This document shows, piece after piece, positions 17,327 to 26,300 of a DNA stretch of 64,000 bases. The notes under the pieces were generated by a model. It was not told where the DNA came from and ran no database searches. It worked only from the letters and a program-made list of their open reading frames with translations. The translations under genes were made by a program, and so were the position numbers. The stretch's first letter is position 1. Each line of letters begins with the position of its first letter. Origin of the DNA: CAZSSM01 sp964609385 (lineage in GTDB: Bacteria > Planctomycetota > Planctomycetia > Isosphaerales > Isosphaeraceae); contig CAZSSM010000011.1 of the NCBI GenBank assembly GCA_964609385.1, positions 1 through 64,000 on the forward strand, written 5' to 3'.

Positions 17327-18973
17327 GTGCCGCGTCCCAGCCTGCGTTTGATCCCCGTCTCACTGACCTTAGCGATCTTTCTCGTCTGCCAATTCGTAAG
17401 GGCCCAGGGGCAAGAGCCAGATGGTGTCTCGATTCCTCAATCGGGAGTGGTCACCTTCGCCGAACACATTGCTCCGATCATTTACAACAACTGCACGAGC
17501 TGCCATCGGCCAGATGAAGCTGCGCCGTTCGTTTTGACAAGCTATCGCGACGTCGCCAAACGTGGACGGATGATTGCCGAGGTCGTTGGGTCGGGATATA
17601 TGCCTCCCTGGCACCCTGCTTCCGAGACCGGCCCGTATATGGACGACCGCAGTCTCAGCGAGTCCGAAATCGACCTGATCACCCAGTGGGTTGACCAGGA
17701 CATGCCTGAAGGTGATCCAGCCCGAACACCCTCCTTGCCCGAGTTTCCCGAGGGTTGGCAATTGGGTGAGCCCGACTTGGTTGTCTCGATGGCCGAAGCC
17801 TTCGAGGTCAACGCCGATGGCCCCGACGTCTTCCGCAACCTTGTCGTCCCGATCAACCTGCCGGCCGATAAGTGGGTCACGGCGCTCGAACTGCGACCCT
17901 CAGCGCCTGAGGTCGTTCACCACGTCCTCTACTTCCTTGGCGAGTCTGAAAGCGTCCGTGCTCTCGATGGCCAAGACGGGTCACCCGGTTTCGACGGGAT
18001 GCGGTTCCGCTTCACCGGCAGCTTGGGCGGTTGGGCCGTCGGAGCCACGCCACGCAAGTTGCCCTACGACCTGGCCGTCAAGCTACCCGCCGGCAGTGAC
18101 CTGGTTCTTCAGTGCCACTTTCATCCGACCGGAAAGATCGAGCGCGAACAGACGACCATCGGCCTCTACTTCGCCGATTCTCCGCCCGAGCAACGCCTCG
18201 GAGGGTTCATGGTCCCATCGGCCTTCGGCGCCTTCGCACGAATCGATATCCCGCCCGGGGACAACGACTATACGATCCGCGAGTCGATCACCGTCCCGCA
18301 TGACATCGACCTAATCGGCGTCGGTGGACACGCCCACTACATTTGCACGCAATTGGAAGCCTTGGCCACGTTGCCCGACGGCGAGCGTCGCGAACTGTTC
18401 CGGATCGACGATTGGGACTTCAACTGGCAAGGTCGCTACTACTATCAAGAGCCGATCCGGATCCCCGCCGGTACGGTTATCGATGCGACGATCACCTACG
18501 ACAACTCCGAAGCCAATCCGCGGAATCCGAATGTCCCGCCTGTCCGAGTGACCTTCGGCGAGCAGTCCAACGATGAAATGGGGACCGTCTTGTTCCAGTA
18601 TGTCAATGTGAACGAATCGGAGTCCGATGCGACCCGGGACGATTTTCGACAACAGACCGCGCGGGTCGCCCGTCAGGCTTTTCAGCGTCGACGAGCGAGA
18701 CGACAAGGCGAGGTCTTCGTGCCTGGCCGCGCAGGACGTCAGGTCGTTCGCGACGATGCTCGGGCAATTCTGAAACGGGCATTGATGCGTGCTGATTCCA
18801 ATGATGACGGCATCCTTCAAGCTGACGAGCTGCCGGCCCGACTTCGTCGAGAACTATCGCGTTTCGATCTCGACGGCTCCAAGACGCTGGATGCAGACGA
18901 GATTCGAGCTGCCGTCACAAGCATGACTCGGCCATCCGCCTCAACGAATCCCGACACTGATGGGCAGAATTAA
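17327..18973 (+). CDS. Secreted c-type heme / PHM-like copper monooxygenase-fold / EF-hand protein
   Basis: A signal peptide (about 1-26) leads into a c-type heme motif, C56-T-S-C59-H60, with the planctomycete flank (CHRPDEAAPF...YMPPWHP). Next comes a PHM/DBM-like two-domain copper fold. It has H198-H199 (VVHHVLYF) and H264/H266 (QCHFHP) as a CuH-type site, and H335-x-H337 (GGHAHYI) plus M419 (NDEMG) as a CuM-type site. The C-terminus has two EF-hand loops (DSNDDGILQADE and DLDGSKTLDADE). The full ligand set argues for copper-dependent oxidation, with the heme as electron carrier (inference). The GTG at 17327 is chosen because GAGGAG lies seven bases upstream. A redoxin gene follows 51 bp later. 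Confidence 0.85.
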   Translation: MPRPSLRLIPVSLTLAIFLVCQFVRAQGQEPDGVSIPQSGVVTFAEHIAPIIYNNCTSCHRPDEAAPFVLTSYRDVAKRGRMIAEVVGSGYMPPWHPASETGPYMDDRSLSESEIDLITQWVDQDMPEGDPARTPSLPEFPEGWQLGEPDLVVSMAEAFEVNADGPDVFRNLVVPINLPADKWVTALELRPSAPEVVHHVLYFLGESESVRALDGQDGSPGFDGMRFRFTGSLGGWAVGATPRKLPYDLAVKLPAGSDLVLQCHFHPTGKIEREQTTIGLYFADSPPEQRLGGFMVPSAFGAFARIDIPPGDNDYTIRESITVPHDIDLIGVGGHAHYICTQLEALATLPDGERRELFRIDDWDFNWQGRYYYQEPIRIPAGTVIDATITYDNSEANPRNPNVPPVRVTFGEQSNDEMGTVLFQYVNVNESESDATRDDFRQQTARVARQAFQRRRARRQGEVFVPGRAGRQVVRDDARAILKRALMRADSNDDGILQADELPARLRRELSRFDLDGSKTLDADEIRAAVTSMTRPSASTNPDTDGQN

Positions 18974-19024
18974 GAACACGATCTGGTCATACGCGAACCG
19001 CGACAGCCTTACAGGAGAGACGTT

Positions 19025-19639
19025 ATGAGCCCGATCTGGTCGTCGCTCATTGCCATGACGATGATCCCGAGTCCCATCGGTGGTCTGGAGATTCTCGAGA
19101 TCTCCGACATTTCCGCCGAGAATGCCGGAATCGTCCTGACCGACCTGGATGGCAAGGAGGTTCGACCGCTGGACGTCCCCGATTCGCTCTCCGGCCATGT
19201 CTTGATTTTCGTGACCCACGACTGCCCAGTCGCCAACCAATATTCGCCCTTGATCCGCAAGGTGGAGCGGACATACGAACCGAAAGGGTTTCGGTTCTTC
19301 CTCATCCACGTGGACCCGGATTTAACCGAAGAGGACGCGGAGGCACACGCGAAGGAGTTCGGCCTCACCGGCTTGCCGATCCTCTTCGATGGAGATCACG
19401 AAGCTGTGGAGGCCGTCGGCGCGACGATGACGCCTGAGGCGGCCATCGTTCGGCCCGACGGCAACCTCGCCTACCGTGGTCGGATCGACAACTGGTACGC
19501 CCGCTTGGGACGCAAGCGGAATATAGCCACGACCCGTGATCTCCTTGACGCTCTCGATGCGATCCTCGACGGACGGCCGGTCGACCCAACTCGCACTACG
19601 CCGGTCGGTTGCTACATCGCCGACCTCAAACGCGACTGA
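19025..19639 (+). CDS. Thioredoxin-fold redoxin paired with the heme/copper protein
   Basis: The 204-residue protein has the thioredoxin/AhpC-TSA fold: FVTHDCPVANQYSPLIRKVERTYEPKGFRFFLIHVD at about 62-98, with a single active-site Cys in D-C-P-V. A cis-Pro region (TMTPEAAIVRPDG) and a further Cys in the C-terminal GCYIADLKR also occur. The combination HDCPVANxY plus a C-terminal GC is typical of planctomycete and acidobacterial redoxins found beside copper-monooxygenase-like cytochromes. AGGAGAG precedes the ATG. The N-terminus is only weakly signal-like, so location is unclear. A role in keeping its neighbour reduced or maturing its cofactors is inferred from the pairing. Confidence 0.85.
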   Translation: MSPIWSSLIAMTMIPSPIGGLEILEISDISAENAGIVLTDLDGKEVRPLDVPDSLSGHVLIFVTHDCPVANQYSPLIRKVERTYEPKGFRFFLIHVDPDLTEEDAEAHAKEFGLTGLPILFDGDHEAVEAVGATMTPEAAIVRPDGNLAYRGRIDNWYARLGRKRNIATTRDLLDALDAILDGRPVDPTRTTPVGCYIADLKRD

Positions 19640-19684
19640 GCAGACCTGTTCATTAGAATAGGCTCAAAGGAGTGGGCGGTCGCC

Positions 19685-20035
19685 TCAACGCGTTCCCAAC
19701 GACGCGTCGATCGCCTTCATCCGAAGTCGCTCGGCATTGCGATACACATATAAAATCACTGGGCTGTTGGCCCCGATGACCATCAGGCCGATAATTCCCG
19801 CTAACCCGAGCCCATACCAGATCGGGTACGGTTGCCCAACAAGAAACGCAAACAGACCTGCGATAAATAAAGCAGACGCGACGGCCAAGAACAGTCCGGT
19901 AATTGTGAGGACCAGCGTCTTGGCCTGGCCGCGTCGTGCCAAGAAACCGACCGAGGCCCCCCAGATTCCGCAGGTGACCCCGAAGAGCGTGCCTGGAACC
20001 CAAGAGTAGCTCGGCTCAAACCAGAGTTCGTTCAT
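19685..20035 (-). CDS. Small four-helix membrane protein
   Basis: The 116-residue protein has about three to four hydrophobic segments: GTLFGVTCGIWGASVGFLA, TLVLTITGLFLAVASALFIAGLFAFLVG, WYGLGLAGIIGLMVIGANSPVILYVY. A short polar C-terminal tail (RNAERLRMKAIDASLGTR) follows. Its ATG overlaps the stop of the DUF2089 regulator by one base (TGATG, 20033-20037), so it is translationally coupled to it. This two-gene layout of regulator plus small membrane protein is common around DUF2089 genes. It may sense or be a target of the regulator; function is otherwise unknown. Confidence 0.8.
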   Translation of the reverse strand: MNELWFEPSYSWVPGTLFGVTCGIWGASVGFLARRGQAKTLVLTITGLFLAVASALFIAGLFAFLVGQPYPIWYGLGLAGIIGLMVIGANSPVILYVYRNAERLRMKAIDASLGTR

Positions 20036-20358
20036 CAGACTTCTTCCTTTGCGTCGATCGTCTCACGATGGGCGTTCAAGAGTTCGCGCGCCAGAGTCGG
20101 GCTCAGTTTGCCGTCGATGACCATGGCCCGGAGCCGCAGCTCGAACCGATCGAGCGACTCTGATTCCTCGGTGATCCGTACCTTGGCGATCAAACGGTCG
20201 AGCCGAGCCCGGACCGTCGGGTATGAGACACCGTACTCTTGGGCAACCGCCTTCAAGGAACCTGAACCAAGCAGAAATCGACGGAGGAATCCGAAGTCCT
20301 CGTCGTCCAAAGCCAACAGCCAACTCGGGACAGTCCGCTGCTCGGTATCGGTGCTCAT
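20035..20358 (-). CDS. DUF2089-type small DNA-binding regulator
   Basis: The 107-residue protein has a helix-turn-helix-like central part: PSWLLALDDEDFGFLRRFLLGSGSLKAVAQEYGVSYPTVRARLDRLIAKV. This matches the DUF2089 core, in which a sigma-70 region-4-like HTH follows a short helical entry. The zinc-ribbon N-terminus found in many DUF2089 proteins is absent. A helical C-terminal part (ELRLRAMVIDGKLSPTLARELLNAHRE) could mediate oligomerisation. It is translationally coupled to the downstream membrane protein gene. The AT-rich region directly upstream holds an inverted repeat (20415-20429) that could be its own operator (inference). Confidence 0.88.
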   Translation of the reverse strand: MSTDTEQRTVPSWLLALDDEDFGFLRRFLLGSGSLKAVAQEYGVSYPTVRARLDRLIAKVRITEESESLDRFELRLRAMVIDGKLSPTLARELLNAHRETIDAKEEV

Positions 20359-20414
20359 TGCGATCCACCCGTCACGAACTCAGCGAAATTGAATTCCCAC
20401 TGAAGATTATTGAG

Positions 20415-20429
20415 TTCAATGAAATTGAA
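20415..20429. promoter_or_regulatory. Inverted repeat, candidate operator of DUF2089 regulator
   Basis: TTCAAT-GAA-ATTGAA is a perfect 6-3-6 inverted repeat, 57 bp upstream of the regulator start. It lies in an AT-rich block (about 20385-20455) unusual for this GC-rich window, which holds further TTCAATT/AATTGAA half-sites. Autoregulation is inferred from position only. Confidence 0.4.
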
Positions 20430-20555
20430 GTCAAGCTCAATTTTCTTGAGGTTCCGAATCGGTGCGGCTCAGGTTCTTTTGATCGGAACAGGACTCGAAT
20501 CGGAATTCGGTCGTATGAGAAAACACAACTTGACTGTGCTGCTCCGATTTGAGGC

Positions 20556-22001
20556 TCAACGGGAATGTGAAGGAACGTCCCAGAACGGTCCTTCATCTCG
20601 GACCGCTTGGTCGATTTGCTCGAGGCGTTCGGCGAGGCGTTGAAGCCGCTCGGGATGCGATGTGGCCAGATCGCGGGTTTCGCCGATGTCGACTCGAAGG
20701 TTGTACAGCTCAAACCGTGTCAGTTGGGCAGATTTGATCATCTGCATATCGCCCGGCCTCAGGCTGCTTCCCGGATTTTCACCATCGACGTTCCAATGGG
20801 CGACCACCTTCCAATCACCGTCACGGATCGCGACCTTGGCCGGGCCAATCGCATCGTAGTAGTTCCAGTAAAGGGGCTGGTGGCGATTGATCGGGCCATC
20901 ACCGTCGAGAAAAGCTGCGATGCTTGTCCCATCGATCGTCCGGTCATCGGGTGCGGGCACGCCAGCCAATTCACAGATCGTCGGCAAGAGGTCGACGCTT
21001 GAGACTGGTTCGTTGACGACCCGACTCGGCGCGATTCGCCCGGTCCATCGGAGGATCCCCGGCACGCGGATGCCGCCTTCATAGATATGAAGCTTCATCC
21101 CGCGTAAGGGTCCAGGAGATCCGTGTGAACGCCAAGCGTTCCGGTATCGGTTGAGGGTCTCTGGTCCGTTATCCGAAGTGAAGATCACTAGGGTCTGCTC
21201 TTCGAGGTCGAGAGCGTCGAGCGATTCCATTAAGGATCCGACGGCGCGGTCCATGTTGGTGACATTGGCATAATACAACGCCTCTCCGCGTTCGATTGCA
21301 TTGGGGTAGAGCGCCGTGAGTTCCTCGGGCGAGTTGACTGGCTCGTGGGGCTCGTGAAAGCAGACGAACATGAAAAAGGGTGCGTCCGGGGCACGCTCCT
21401 CGCGGAGCCAACGGTCGGCCTCGTCGGCGACGATCCCGCAAGAGTAACCTGTCAGAGAGCCGGTCTTCTTGCCGTTGCGGACATAGTTCTTCGGATCGGC
21501 ATGGGATGGGAACGCATTGTTCTGTGTGCTGAACCAGTAGTCGAACCCGTGATCGTCGGGTTGAGGCTGCTCGTCGGAGTTGAACCGTCCGTTGAGATGC
21601 CATTTACCTAAATGAGCGGTTTGATAGCCGTCCTGCTTAAGCAGAGTGGCGATCGTCAACTCGTTGGATCGCAGATGCATCGGATGTGGCTCGGGAATCC
21701 AATCGTAAACCCCGACCCGATTCGGAGTCCGACCAGTGAGCAGGCCGGCACGCGAAGGGGAACAGACCGGTGCGGCCGCGTAAGCAGAGGTCAGTCGAAT
21801 TCCCTCGGCGGCAAGTCGGTCGAGGTTAGGCGTTTGAATCGTCGGATTGCCGTAGCTGGCCAGGTCGCCGTAGCCCAGATCATCGCAAAGGATCACGAGG
21901 AAGTTCGGACGCTCTGGCGCCGAAGGCTCGACCTCAGCACAGAGCGGTTGTGGAAAGCATGTCCACAGAACGAAGACAGCGATTAAAGAAATGCTTCTCA
22001 C
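20556..22001 (-). CDS. Secreted arylsulfatase-family sulfatase
   Basis: This formylglycine-dependent sulfatase has a signal peptide (about 1-22). Metal-binding D40-D41 lie in LVILCDDLGYGDL. The maturation motif C80-S-P-S-R-A-G-L-L-T-G contains the Cys converted to formylglycine. GKWHLN, HEPHEP and SDNG, the last of which completes the calcium site, follow. At 481 residues it is the usual size. It likely removes sulfate from a polysaccharide or aryl sulfate outside the cytoplasm; planctomycetes carry many such enzymes. It lies four bases downstream of another sulfatase gene on the same strand, so the two are almost surely co-transcribed. No anaerobic or FGE-type activating gene is present in this window. 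Confidence 0.93.
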   Translation of the reverse strand: MRSISLIAVFVLWTCFPQPLCAEVEPSAPERPNFLVILCDDLGYGDLASYGNPTIQTPNLDRLAAEGIRLTSAYAAAPVCSPSRAGLLTGRTPNRVGVYDWIPEPHPMHLRSNELTIATLLKQDGYQTAHLGKWHLNGRFNSDEQPQPDDHGFDYWFSTQNNAFPSHADPKNYVRNGKKTGSLTGYSCGIVADEADRWLREERAPDAPFFMFVCFHEPHEPVNSPEELTALYPNAIERGEALYYANVTNMDRAVGSLMESLDALDLEEQTLVIFTSDNGPETLNRYRNAWRSHGSPGPLRGMKLHIYEGGIRVPGILRWTGRIAPSRVVNEPVSSVDLLPTICELAGVPAPDDRTIDGTSIAAFLDGDGPINRHQPLYWNYYDAIGPAKVAIRDGDWKVVAHWNVDGENPGSSLRPGDMQMIKSAQLTRFELYNLRVDIGETRDLATSHPERLQRLAERLEQIDQAVRDEGPFWDVPSHSR

Positions 22002-22005
22002 AATT

Positions 22006-23457
22006 TCAGTCCTGTATTTCTCGTTCCGTGGGTGATGATTCCGTTATGGGCAGATCGATCGATGCTGGCTGCGGTTGATCGCTGGTCAAGGACAGAGTGT
22101 CTCTCATCTCGTCCTGGAGCGTCATCAGCCATGCGGTCATCCGTTCGACGATCCGAGGTCGACGATGGGCAAGGTCGCGTAGTTCGAGTGGATCGTCGCG
22201 GAGATCGAACAGTTGAGTCTTGTTGATTTGAGGATAGCGGATCAACTTCCAACGCCCGTCAAAGGCGGCGCGCTGGACATCCTTGTAAGCGGTCATGATC
22301 GCATCGCGACCTGAGGCTTGCGTCTCGGAGTCGCCTCGGACTACGCCAGCCATGCTCTGTGCAGAGACCGTTTCGGGTGGCTCAACCCCAGTCAAGTCGA
22401 ACAGCGTTGGGGCAATGTCCATCAGGTAGCACAGCGAGTCGATGCGACGATCGGCCGGGATCCCGGGACCTCGAAAGATCACTGGCGAACGCATGCTGTG
22501 ATCGTACATGTTTTGTTTGCCGAGCAGGCCGTGACTCCCAATCGACAGTCCGTGATCGCTGAGGAAAACGATGATGGTCTCGTCCCATGCGTCGGTCGTC
22601 TCGAGAGCCTCGAAGATCCGACCGATCTGAGCGTCCATATGGGTGATCATTCCGTAGTACAGGGCCAGTTCGCGGCGAATGGCTTCCGGAGTTCGAGGCC
22701 ATGGAAGGAGTTTTTCGTCGCGCAGGGTCATATCACCGTTGTCGAAAGGATGGCGAGGCACGTAGTTGCCCGGCAACGGGATCCCGCTCGGGTCATAGAA
22801 CGTGTCGAAGGGAGGCGGTGGTGTCCTTGGATCATGGGGCGCGGTGTAGGAGACATAAAGCAGGAACGGCGTGTTTCGATCGCGCGACTCGAGAAACGCG
22901 ACCGCCTGATCGGTGAACAGAACAGACGAGAATGTATCCGTCGATCGGACCCGATCACGATGGTATCGACCATCCCCAGCGAAGGGCTGAATCGGGACTT
23001 GGTCGTGGTCGCTCATGCCGCCAAAGAAGATCGCGCTGCCACCTTGAAAGCTTCGCGCGAATGAGGGGCCGCCATTGTGCCACTTGCCTGTTCCGAAGGT
23101 TTGGTAGCCAGCCGCACCGAAGGCTTCCGGGAAAGTCGTAAAACCTTCCAAGTTGTTCGGCGTGTTGAAATAAGGCCGGCCCGAGAGGAGCATGGCGCGA
23201 CTAGGCAGACACACCGCTCCGCTGTTCGAGCCCAAGCAGTAGGCGCGGGTCATCGTGGTCCCCTCGCGGACGAGCCGGTCGAGGTTCGGCGTCGCGATGT
23301 AGGGTTGGCCGAGTGCGTGAATCGTGTCGAACCGCTGGTCGTCGCTAACCATAACGACGACATTTGACGGATTGGAGGCCTTCGTTGACTTGACGCTAAG
23401 CATCGCCCCGATCACCAGAATCATCAGGGACAGTCGCCAACAACTTCCGACACGCAT
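22006..23457 (-). CDS. Secreted sulfatase, second of the pair
   Basis: The 483-residue protein starts with a signal peptide (about 1-28; start chosen at ATG 23457 because GGGAG lies eight bases upstream). It then has VMVSDDQRFDTI with metal ligands D39-D40. The sulfatase maturation motif is C83-L-P-S-R-A-M-L-L-S-G, with C83 as the formylglycine precursor. GTGKWHNG, SYTAPHDPR and FLSDHG follow. Its sequence differs clearly from the neighbouring sulfatase and is closer to the choline-sulfatase/iduronate-type branch (DQRFDTIHALG, TPNLDRLVREGT). A 40-residue polar tail follows the fold. Substrate unknown; the tandem arrangement suggests stepwise desulfation of one glycan (inference). Confidence 0.92.
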   Translation of the reverse strand: MRVGSCWRLSLMILVIGAMLSVKSTKASNPSNVVVMVSDDQRFDTIHALGQPYIATPNLDRLVREGTTMTRAYCLGSNSGAVCLPSRAMLLSGRPYFNTPNNLEGFTTFPEAFGAAGYQTFGTGKWHNGGPSFARSFQGGSAIFFGGMSDHDQVPIQPFAGDGRYHRDRVRSTDTFSSVLFTDQAVAFLESRDRNTPFLLYVSYTAPHDPRTPPPPFDTFYDPSGIPLPGNYVPRHPFDNGDMTLRDEKLLPWPRTPEAIRRELALYYGMITHMDAQIGRIFEALETTDAWDETIIVFLSDHGLSIGSHGLLGKQNMYDHSMRSPVIFRGPGIPADRRIDSLCYLMDIAPTLFDLTGVEPPETVSAQSMAGVVRGDSETQASGRDAIMTAYKDVQRAAFDGRWKLIRYPQINKTQLFDLRDDPLELRDLAHRRPRIVERMTAWLMTLQDEMRDTLSLTSDQPQPASIDLPITESSPTEREIQD

Positions 23458-23560
23458 CGCAGAGACTCCCAATTGACGGACGTGAGGTGGAACTTGATCC
23501 CGTTCGAACGGATGTGAACAGCCCATCCTATCAGCCCAAATTGGCCAGTCCATCGTTGAC

Positions 23561-23589
23561 TCGAATCGCCGAAAAAACGGGCGATTCGA
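23561..23589 (-). terminator. Hairpin after fused permease gene
   Basis: TCGAATCGCC and GGCGATTCGA (23561-23570, 23580-23589) form a perfect 10-bp stem with a 9-nt loop. It lies 30 bp after the stop of the permease gene and upstream of the sulfatase pair. There is no clear U tail after the stem, so the terminator call is moderate. Confidence 0.5.
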
Positions 23590-23618
23590 TTGAGGATTCC
23601 ATCATCTGTGATGAGATA

Positions 23619-25385
23619 TCAGCCGTTTTTCTGAATAACAGAGACATGGGTTGTGAGGATCACCCCAGCGCCTACTGCGATCGTCGTCGCGATGAGCACC
23701 AAGGTGACTCCAGCCAAATACGATTCCACCCCGGTGTGGAGCAGACTCCAGGTTCGGCCAGCGAGCGTCGGAATACCTGGGGGACGGACAAGGTTCGACG
23801 CAGGCAATTCACCTAGGGCGAGCACAAATGAGGTGCCCCAGGCGAGACGTGTCGTCAACCGGGTTGAGGGTCGAGCGATCCACCAAGCCTGGCCCCAAGG
23901 ACGGTGACCCTCCAGCGCGGTCGTGTCGAGCCAGGCTTGCGGGATCGATTGCATCGAAGGCCAGAGAACCAGGAGCGCATACGGAAGCGTGCGGACGACG
24001 TACGCCAGGATCATGATGGTCGGGCCATCGGAAACATTCAGCACGAGCCAGTCCAACGCGTGGGCGATAAGCCCATCCTCCGGACCCGGCGCCGGTCCGG
24101 GCTGGTATGCGAGCTTGATGGCCATTCCGATGATCGGACCCGGCGTGGCGAGCGTCAATGCGACGACCGTCAAGGTGACCCAACGCCAGGGCCCTGCCTT
24201 CCTAGCTAACCATGCTAGCGGCCAGGCGAGGGCTAATGTGGCGGTCGCTCCCAAAGCGGCTAGTAATAGGGTCCAAGGCAGCGGTGCCCGATCGATCGGC
24301 CAGGCTAGATCGACCGATGCCGAGCCGAGCGTTCCTGCCAGTCCAGTCCACGACCAACTCGGAGCGAAGCCTTCCGAGGCCGACCCTCCCACACGACCGG
24401 CCCGCCAGAGCAGGCTGACCACGGGTACTCCCAACACAAGCAAGGCTGACATCCAAGTCAATCCACCGATTGGAATCGTCCAGACTCCAAGCCGAAACGG
24501 AACCGAATTCCGTCGCGACTCGGCTAAGCGTTTTGGATCGACTCGGAGAAGGAGTCGAGCTGTCAACGCAATCAAAGGGCCGAGGATCATCAACGGCGGG
24601 ATTGCAACATGAGCGGCCGATCCGGGGCCATTGCCCAATTGATATTGCAGATAGGCCTCTTCCGCATAGGTCCGGATCCGAAGAAGATCGGTGATGGTCA
24701 TCTCCCCGGCGGTCAGGACGGCGACCGTCAAGGCGGCGGCCACGATCGCGCTGAGGCTCCGCCTCATGGTCACTGTGCGGAGAACATCGGGGGCTGATCG
24801 CTCCAACAGAGTAGCCTCTTCCAGTTCGCGCTCGACGAGCCGGAGGCTGAATCCGACGATCAGGATCACCCAAGGAAGCCCGGCCAGGGCGTGGACCACT
24901 GATGCCCCCAGCCGACCGACCAGCAACGGTTCGTCGAATAAACCAAGCGCTTGGAGTCGGCCCATGTTGCCGAAAGCTCCAAGCCACGACGAGGCCAGCA
25001 ACGGGAGCGGGATGAACAGACCCACAACAGCCAGGCCGATGAGGATGTGTCGACCGGGCAGGTTGGTCCGGAACAGCAGAACGGCTCCGAGGATCCCGAT
25101 CGGCATGACCCAAACCAGAGTCAGGCCAACCAAAAGGACCGATTCGCCGAGAAGGCGGAGCGGGCGCGCGAGGCGATCAAGTGCTCGATCGATCATCTCG
25201 TCCCATTCGCCCGCTCCAGGCGATGGTCCGATCGCCGTGGCCGGATCGCTGAGCCCACCTGGACCCGAGGGTACGACGGAGCGATCCGACTTCCAGGCCG
25301 CGACCCCCAGCGACCAGGCAGGCCAACCGACCGTGACGGTCAGCCCGAGCAAGACGAGCAGCGGGATCGCAATGCGGGCAACCAC
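23619..25385 (-). CDS. Fused two-domain ABC transporter permease (iron/thiamine/phosphonate type)
   Basis: At 588 residues this has twice the usual permease length and about twelve membrane spans. Two homologous permease domains are seen. The first half has an EAA-like loop (LEEATLLERSAPDVLRTVTM) followed by LTAGEMTITDLLRIRTYAEEAY. The second half has a degenerate one (PQAWLDTTALEGHRPWGQAWW) followed by LALGELPASNLVRPPG. The two-domain arrangement and the GE-x-x-x-x-x-LL segments match FbpB/ThiP-type permeases for Fe(III), thiamine or aminoethylphosphonate. No binding protein or ATPase gene is adjacent. It starts six bases after the stop of the sugar-isomerase-like gene, so the two share a transcript. 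Substrate unknown. Confidence 0.85.
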   Translation of the reverse strand: MVARIAIPLLVLLGLTVTVGWPAWSLGVAAWKSDRSVVPSGPGGLSDPATAIGPSPGAGEWDEMIDRALDRLARPLRLLGESVLLVGLTLVWVMPIGILGAVLLFRTNLPGRHILIGLAVVGLFIPLPLLASSWLGAFGNMGRLQALGLFDEPLLVGRLGASVVHALAGLPWVILIVGFSLRLVERELEEATLLERSAPDVLRTVTMRRSLSAIVAAALTVAVLTAGEMTITDLLRIRTYAEEAYLQYQLGNGPGSAAHVAIPPLMILGPLIALTARLLLRVDPKRLAESRRNSVPFRLGVWTIPIGGLTWMSALLVLGVPVVSLLWRAGRVGGSASEGFAPSWSWTGLAGTLGSASVDLAWPIDRAPLPWTLLLAALGATATLALAWPLAWLARKAGPWRWVTLTVVALTLATPGPIIGMAIKLAYQPGPAPGPEDGLIAHALDWLVLNVSDGPTIMILAYVVRTLPYALLVLWPSMQSIPQAWLDTTALEGHRPWGQAWWIARPSTRLTTRLAWGTSFVLALGELPASNLVRPPGIPTLAGRTWSLLHTGVESYLAGVTLVLIATTIAVGAGVILTTHVSVIQKNG

Positions 25386-25391
25386 GACCGA

Positions 25392-26219
25392 TTAGGCCCG
25401 AAGGCCCGCGTCACGCATCAAGGAGGCTGTCGCGTCGAACGCCTCGCGGACCCAGTCGACGATCTTGTCCGGCTCTGGCGAGTACTCCAACTCCAACGAG
25501 ATCGTCGTCTCATCGCTCAGGCCGAGACCGGCGATCGCTTTGAGGTAGTCGGGGAACGGGACAACACCCCGGCCCGGCGGTAAGTCGCCGTGGACCTTGC
25601 CGTCGCAGTCGGAGATATGAATATGTGCCACGCGGCCCTGGAGCGAATCGAGGGAATCCGGTGCCTGCTTGGCTAAGACCATGTGTGAGATATCGATATT
25701 CGCCTTGACCGTCGGATGACCGACGTCGTCTAAGAAGCAGGCCATGCTTGGCACATCTTTGAGCAACGCCATGTGGAACGGCTCCATCTCCAGAGCGATC
25801 TCCAGGCCAAGGTCGGCCGCATAGTCGCCGATCCGCTTCATCTGCGCCACCCCGGTCGACCATTGCTCGCTGGGCGGGATGACCTCGTGGTTCCAGATAT
25901 ATTCGCCGATGACCAGTAACAGGTTGCGCGCCTCGAAGTCGTAGCACATGTCGAGGTAGGCCTTGACCCGATCGAGGTGAAACCGCGAGACCGACGGGTT
26001 GAAGTCGATGAGGCCGACGGCGACACAGGCGACGCTGACGATTGGTAACTCGACGCGTTGGCATTCGTCGCGGATTTTCTTGCGTTCCTTGACGTCGGTA
26101 TCGAGCGGGTCGGCGAAGATATCGATCGTGTCGAAGCCCAGTTCTTTAGTCGTGCGGATCCCAAATGCGGTTTCGCGTCCGCTTTGGGCCCAGGCCGAGT
26201 TGATCAGGCCGAGGTTCAT
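25392..26219 (-). CDS. Sugar phosphate isomerase/epimerase-like TIM-barrel protein
   Basis: The 275-residue protein belongs to the xylose-isomerase-like TIM-barrel group (AP endonuclease 2 fold). Probable metal ligands are the Glu in IALEMEPFH, the Asp and His in KANIDISHM, the His in AHIHISDCDGKVHGD and the Glu in ISLELEYS. Relatives include inosose dehydratase, D-psicose/tagatose epimerases and IolE/IolI. It has no signal peptide. GAGGGGGG lies five bases before the ATG. It is preceded (82 bp) by a Gfo/Idh/MocA oxidoreductase gene, a common pairing for oxidation and isomerisation of sugars or inositols. The specific sugar cannot be told. Confidence 0.9.
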   Translation of the reverse strand: MNLGLINSAWAQSGRETAFGIRTTKELGFDTIDIFADPLDTDVKERKKIRDECQRVELPIVSVACVAVGLIDFNPSVSRFHLDRVKAYLDMCYDFEARNLLLVIGEYIWNHEVIPPSEQWSTGVAQMKRIGDYAADLGLEIALEMEPFHMALLKDVPSMACFLDDVGHPTVKANIDISHMVLAKQAPDSLDSLQGRVAHIHISDCDGKVHGDLPPGRGVVPFPDYLKAIAGLGLSDETTISLELEYSPEPDKIVDWVREAFDATASLMRDAGLRA

Positions 26220-26300
26220 GATCGCCCCCCTCGATCAGAGAAAAACAGTGGAGAGGAGGTTTGGACGCCGACGGATGATTGCGACCAGACCCCGTCCTGT

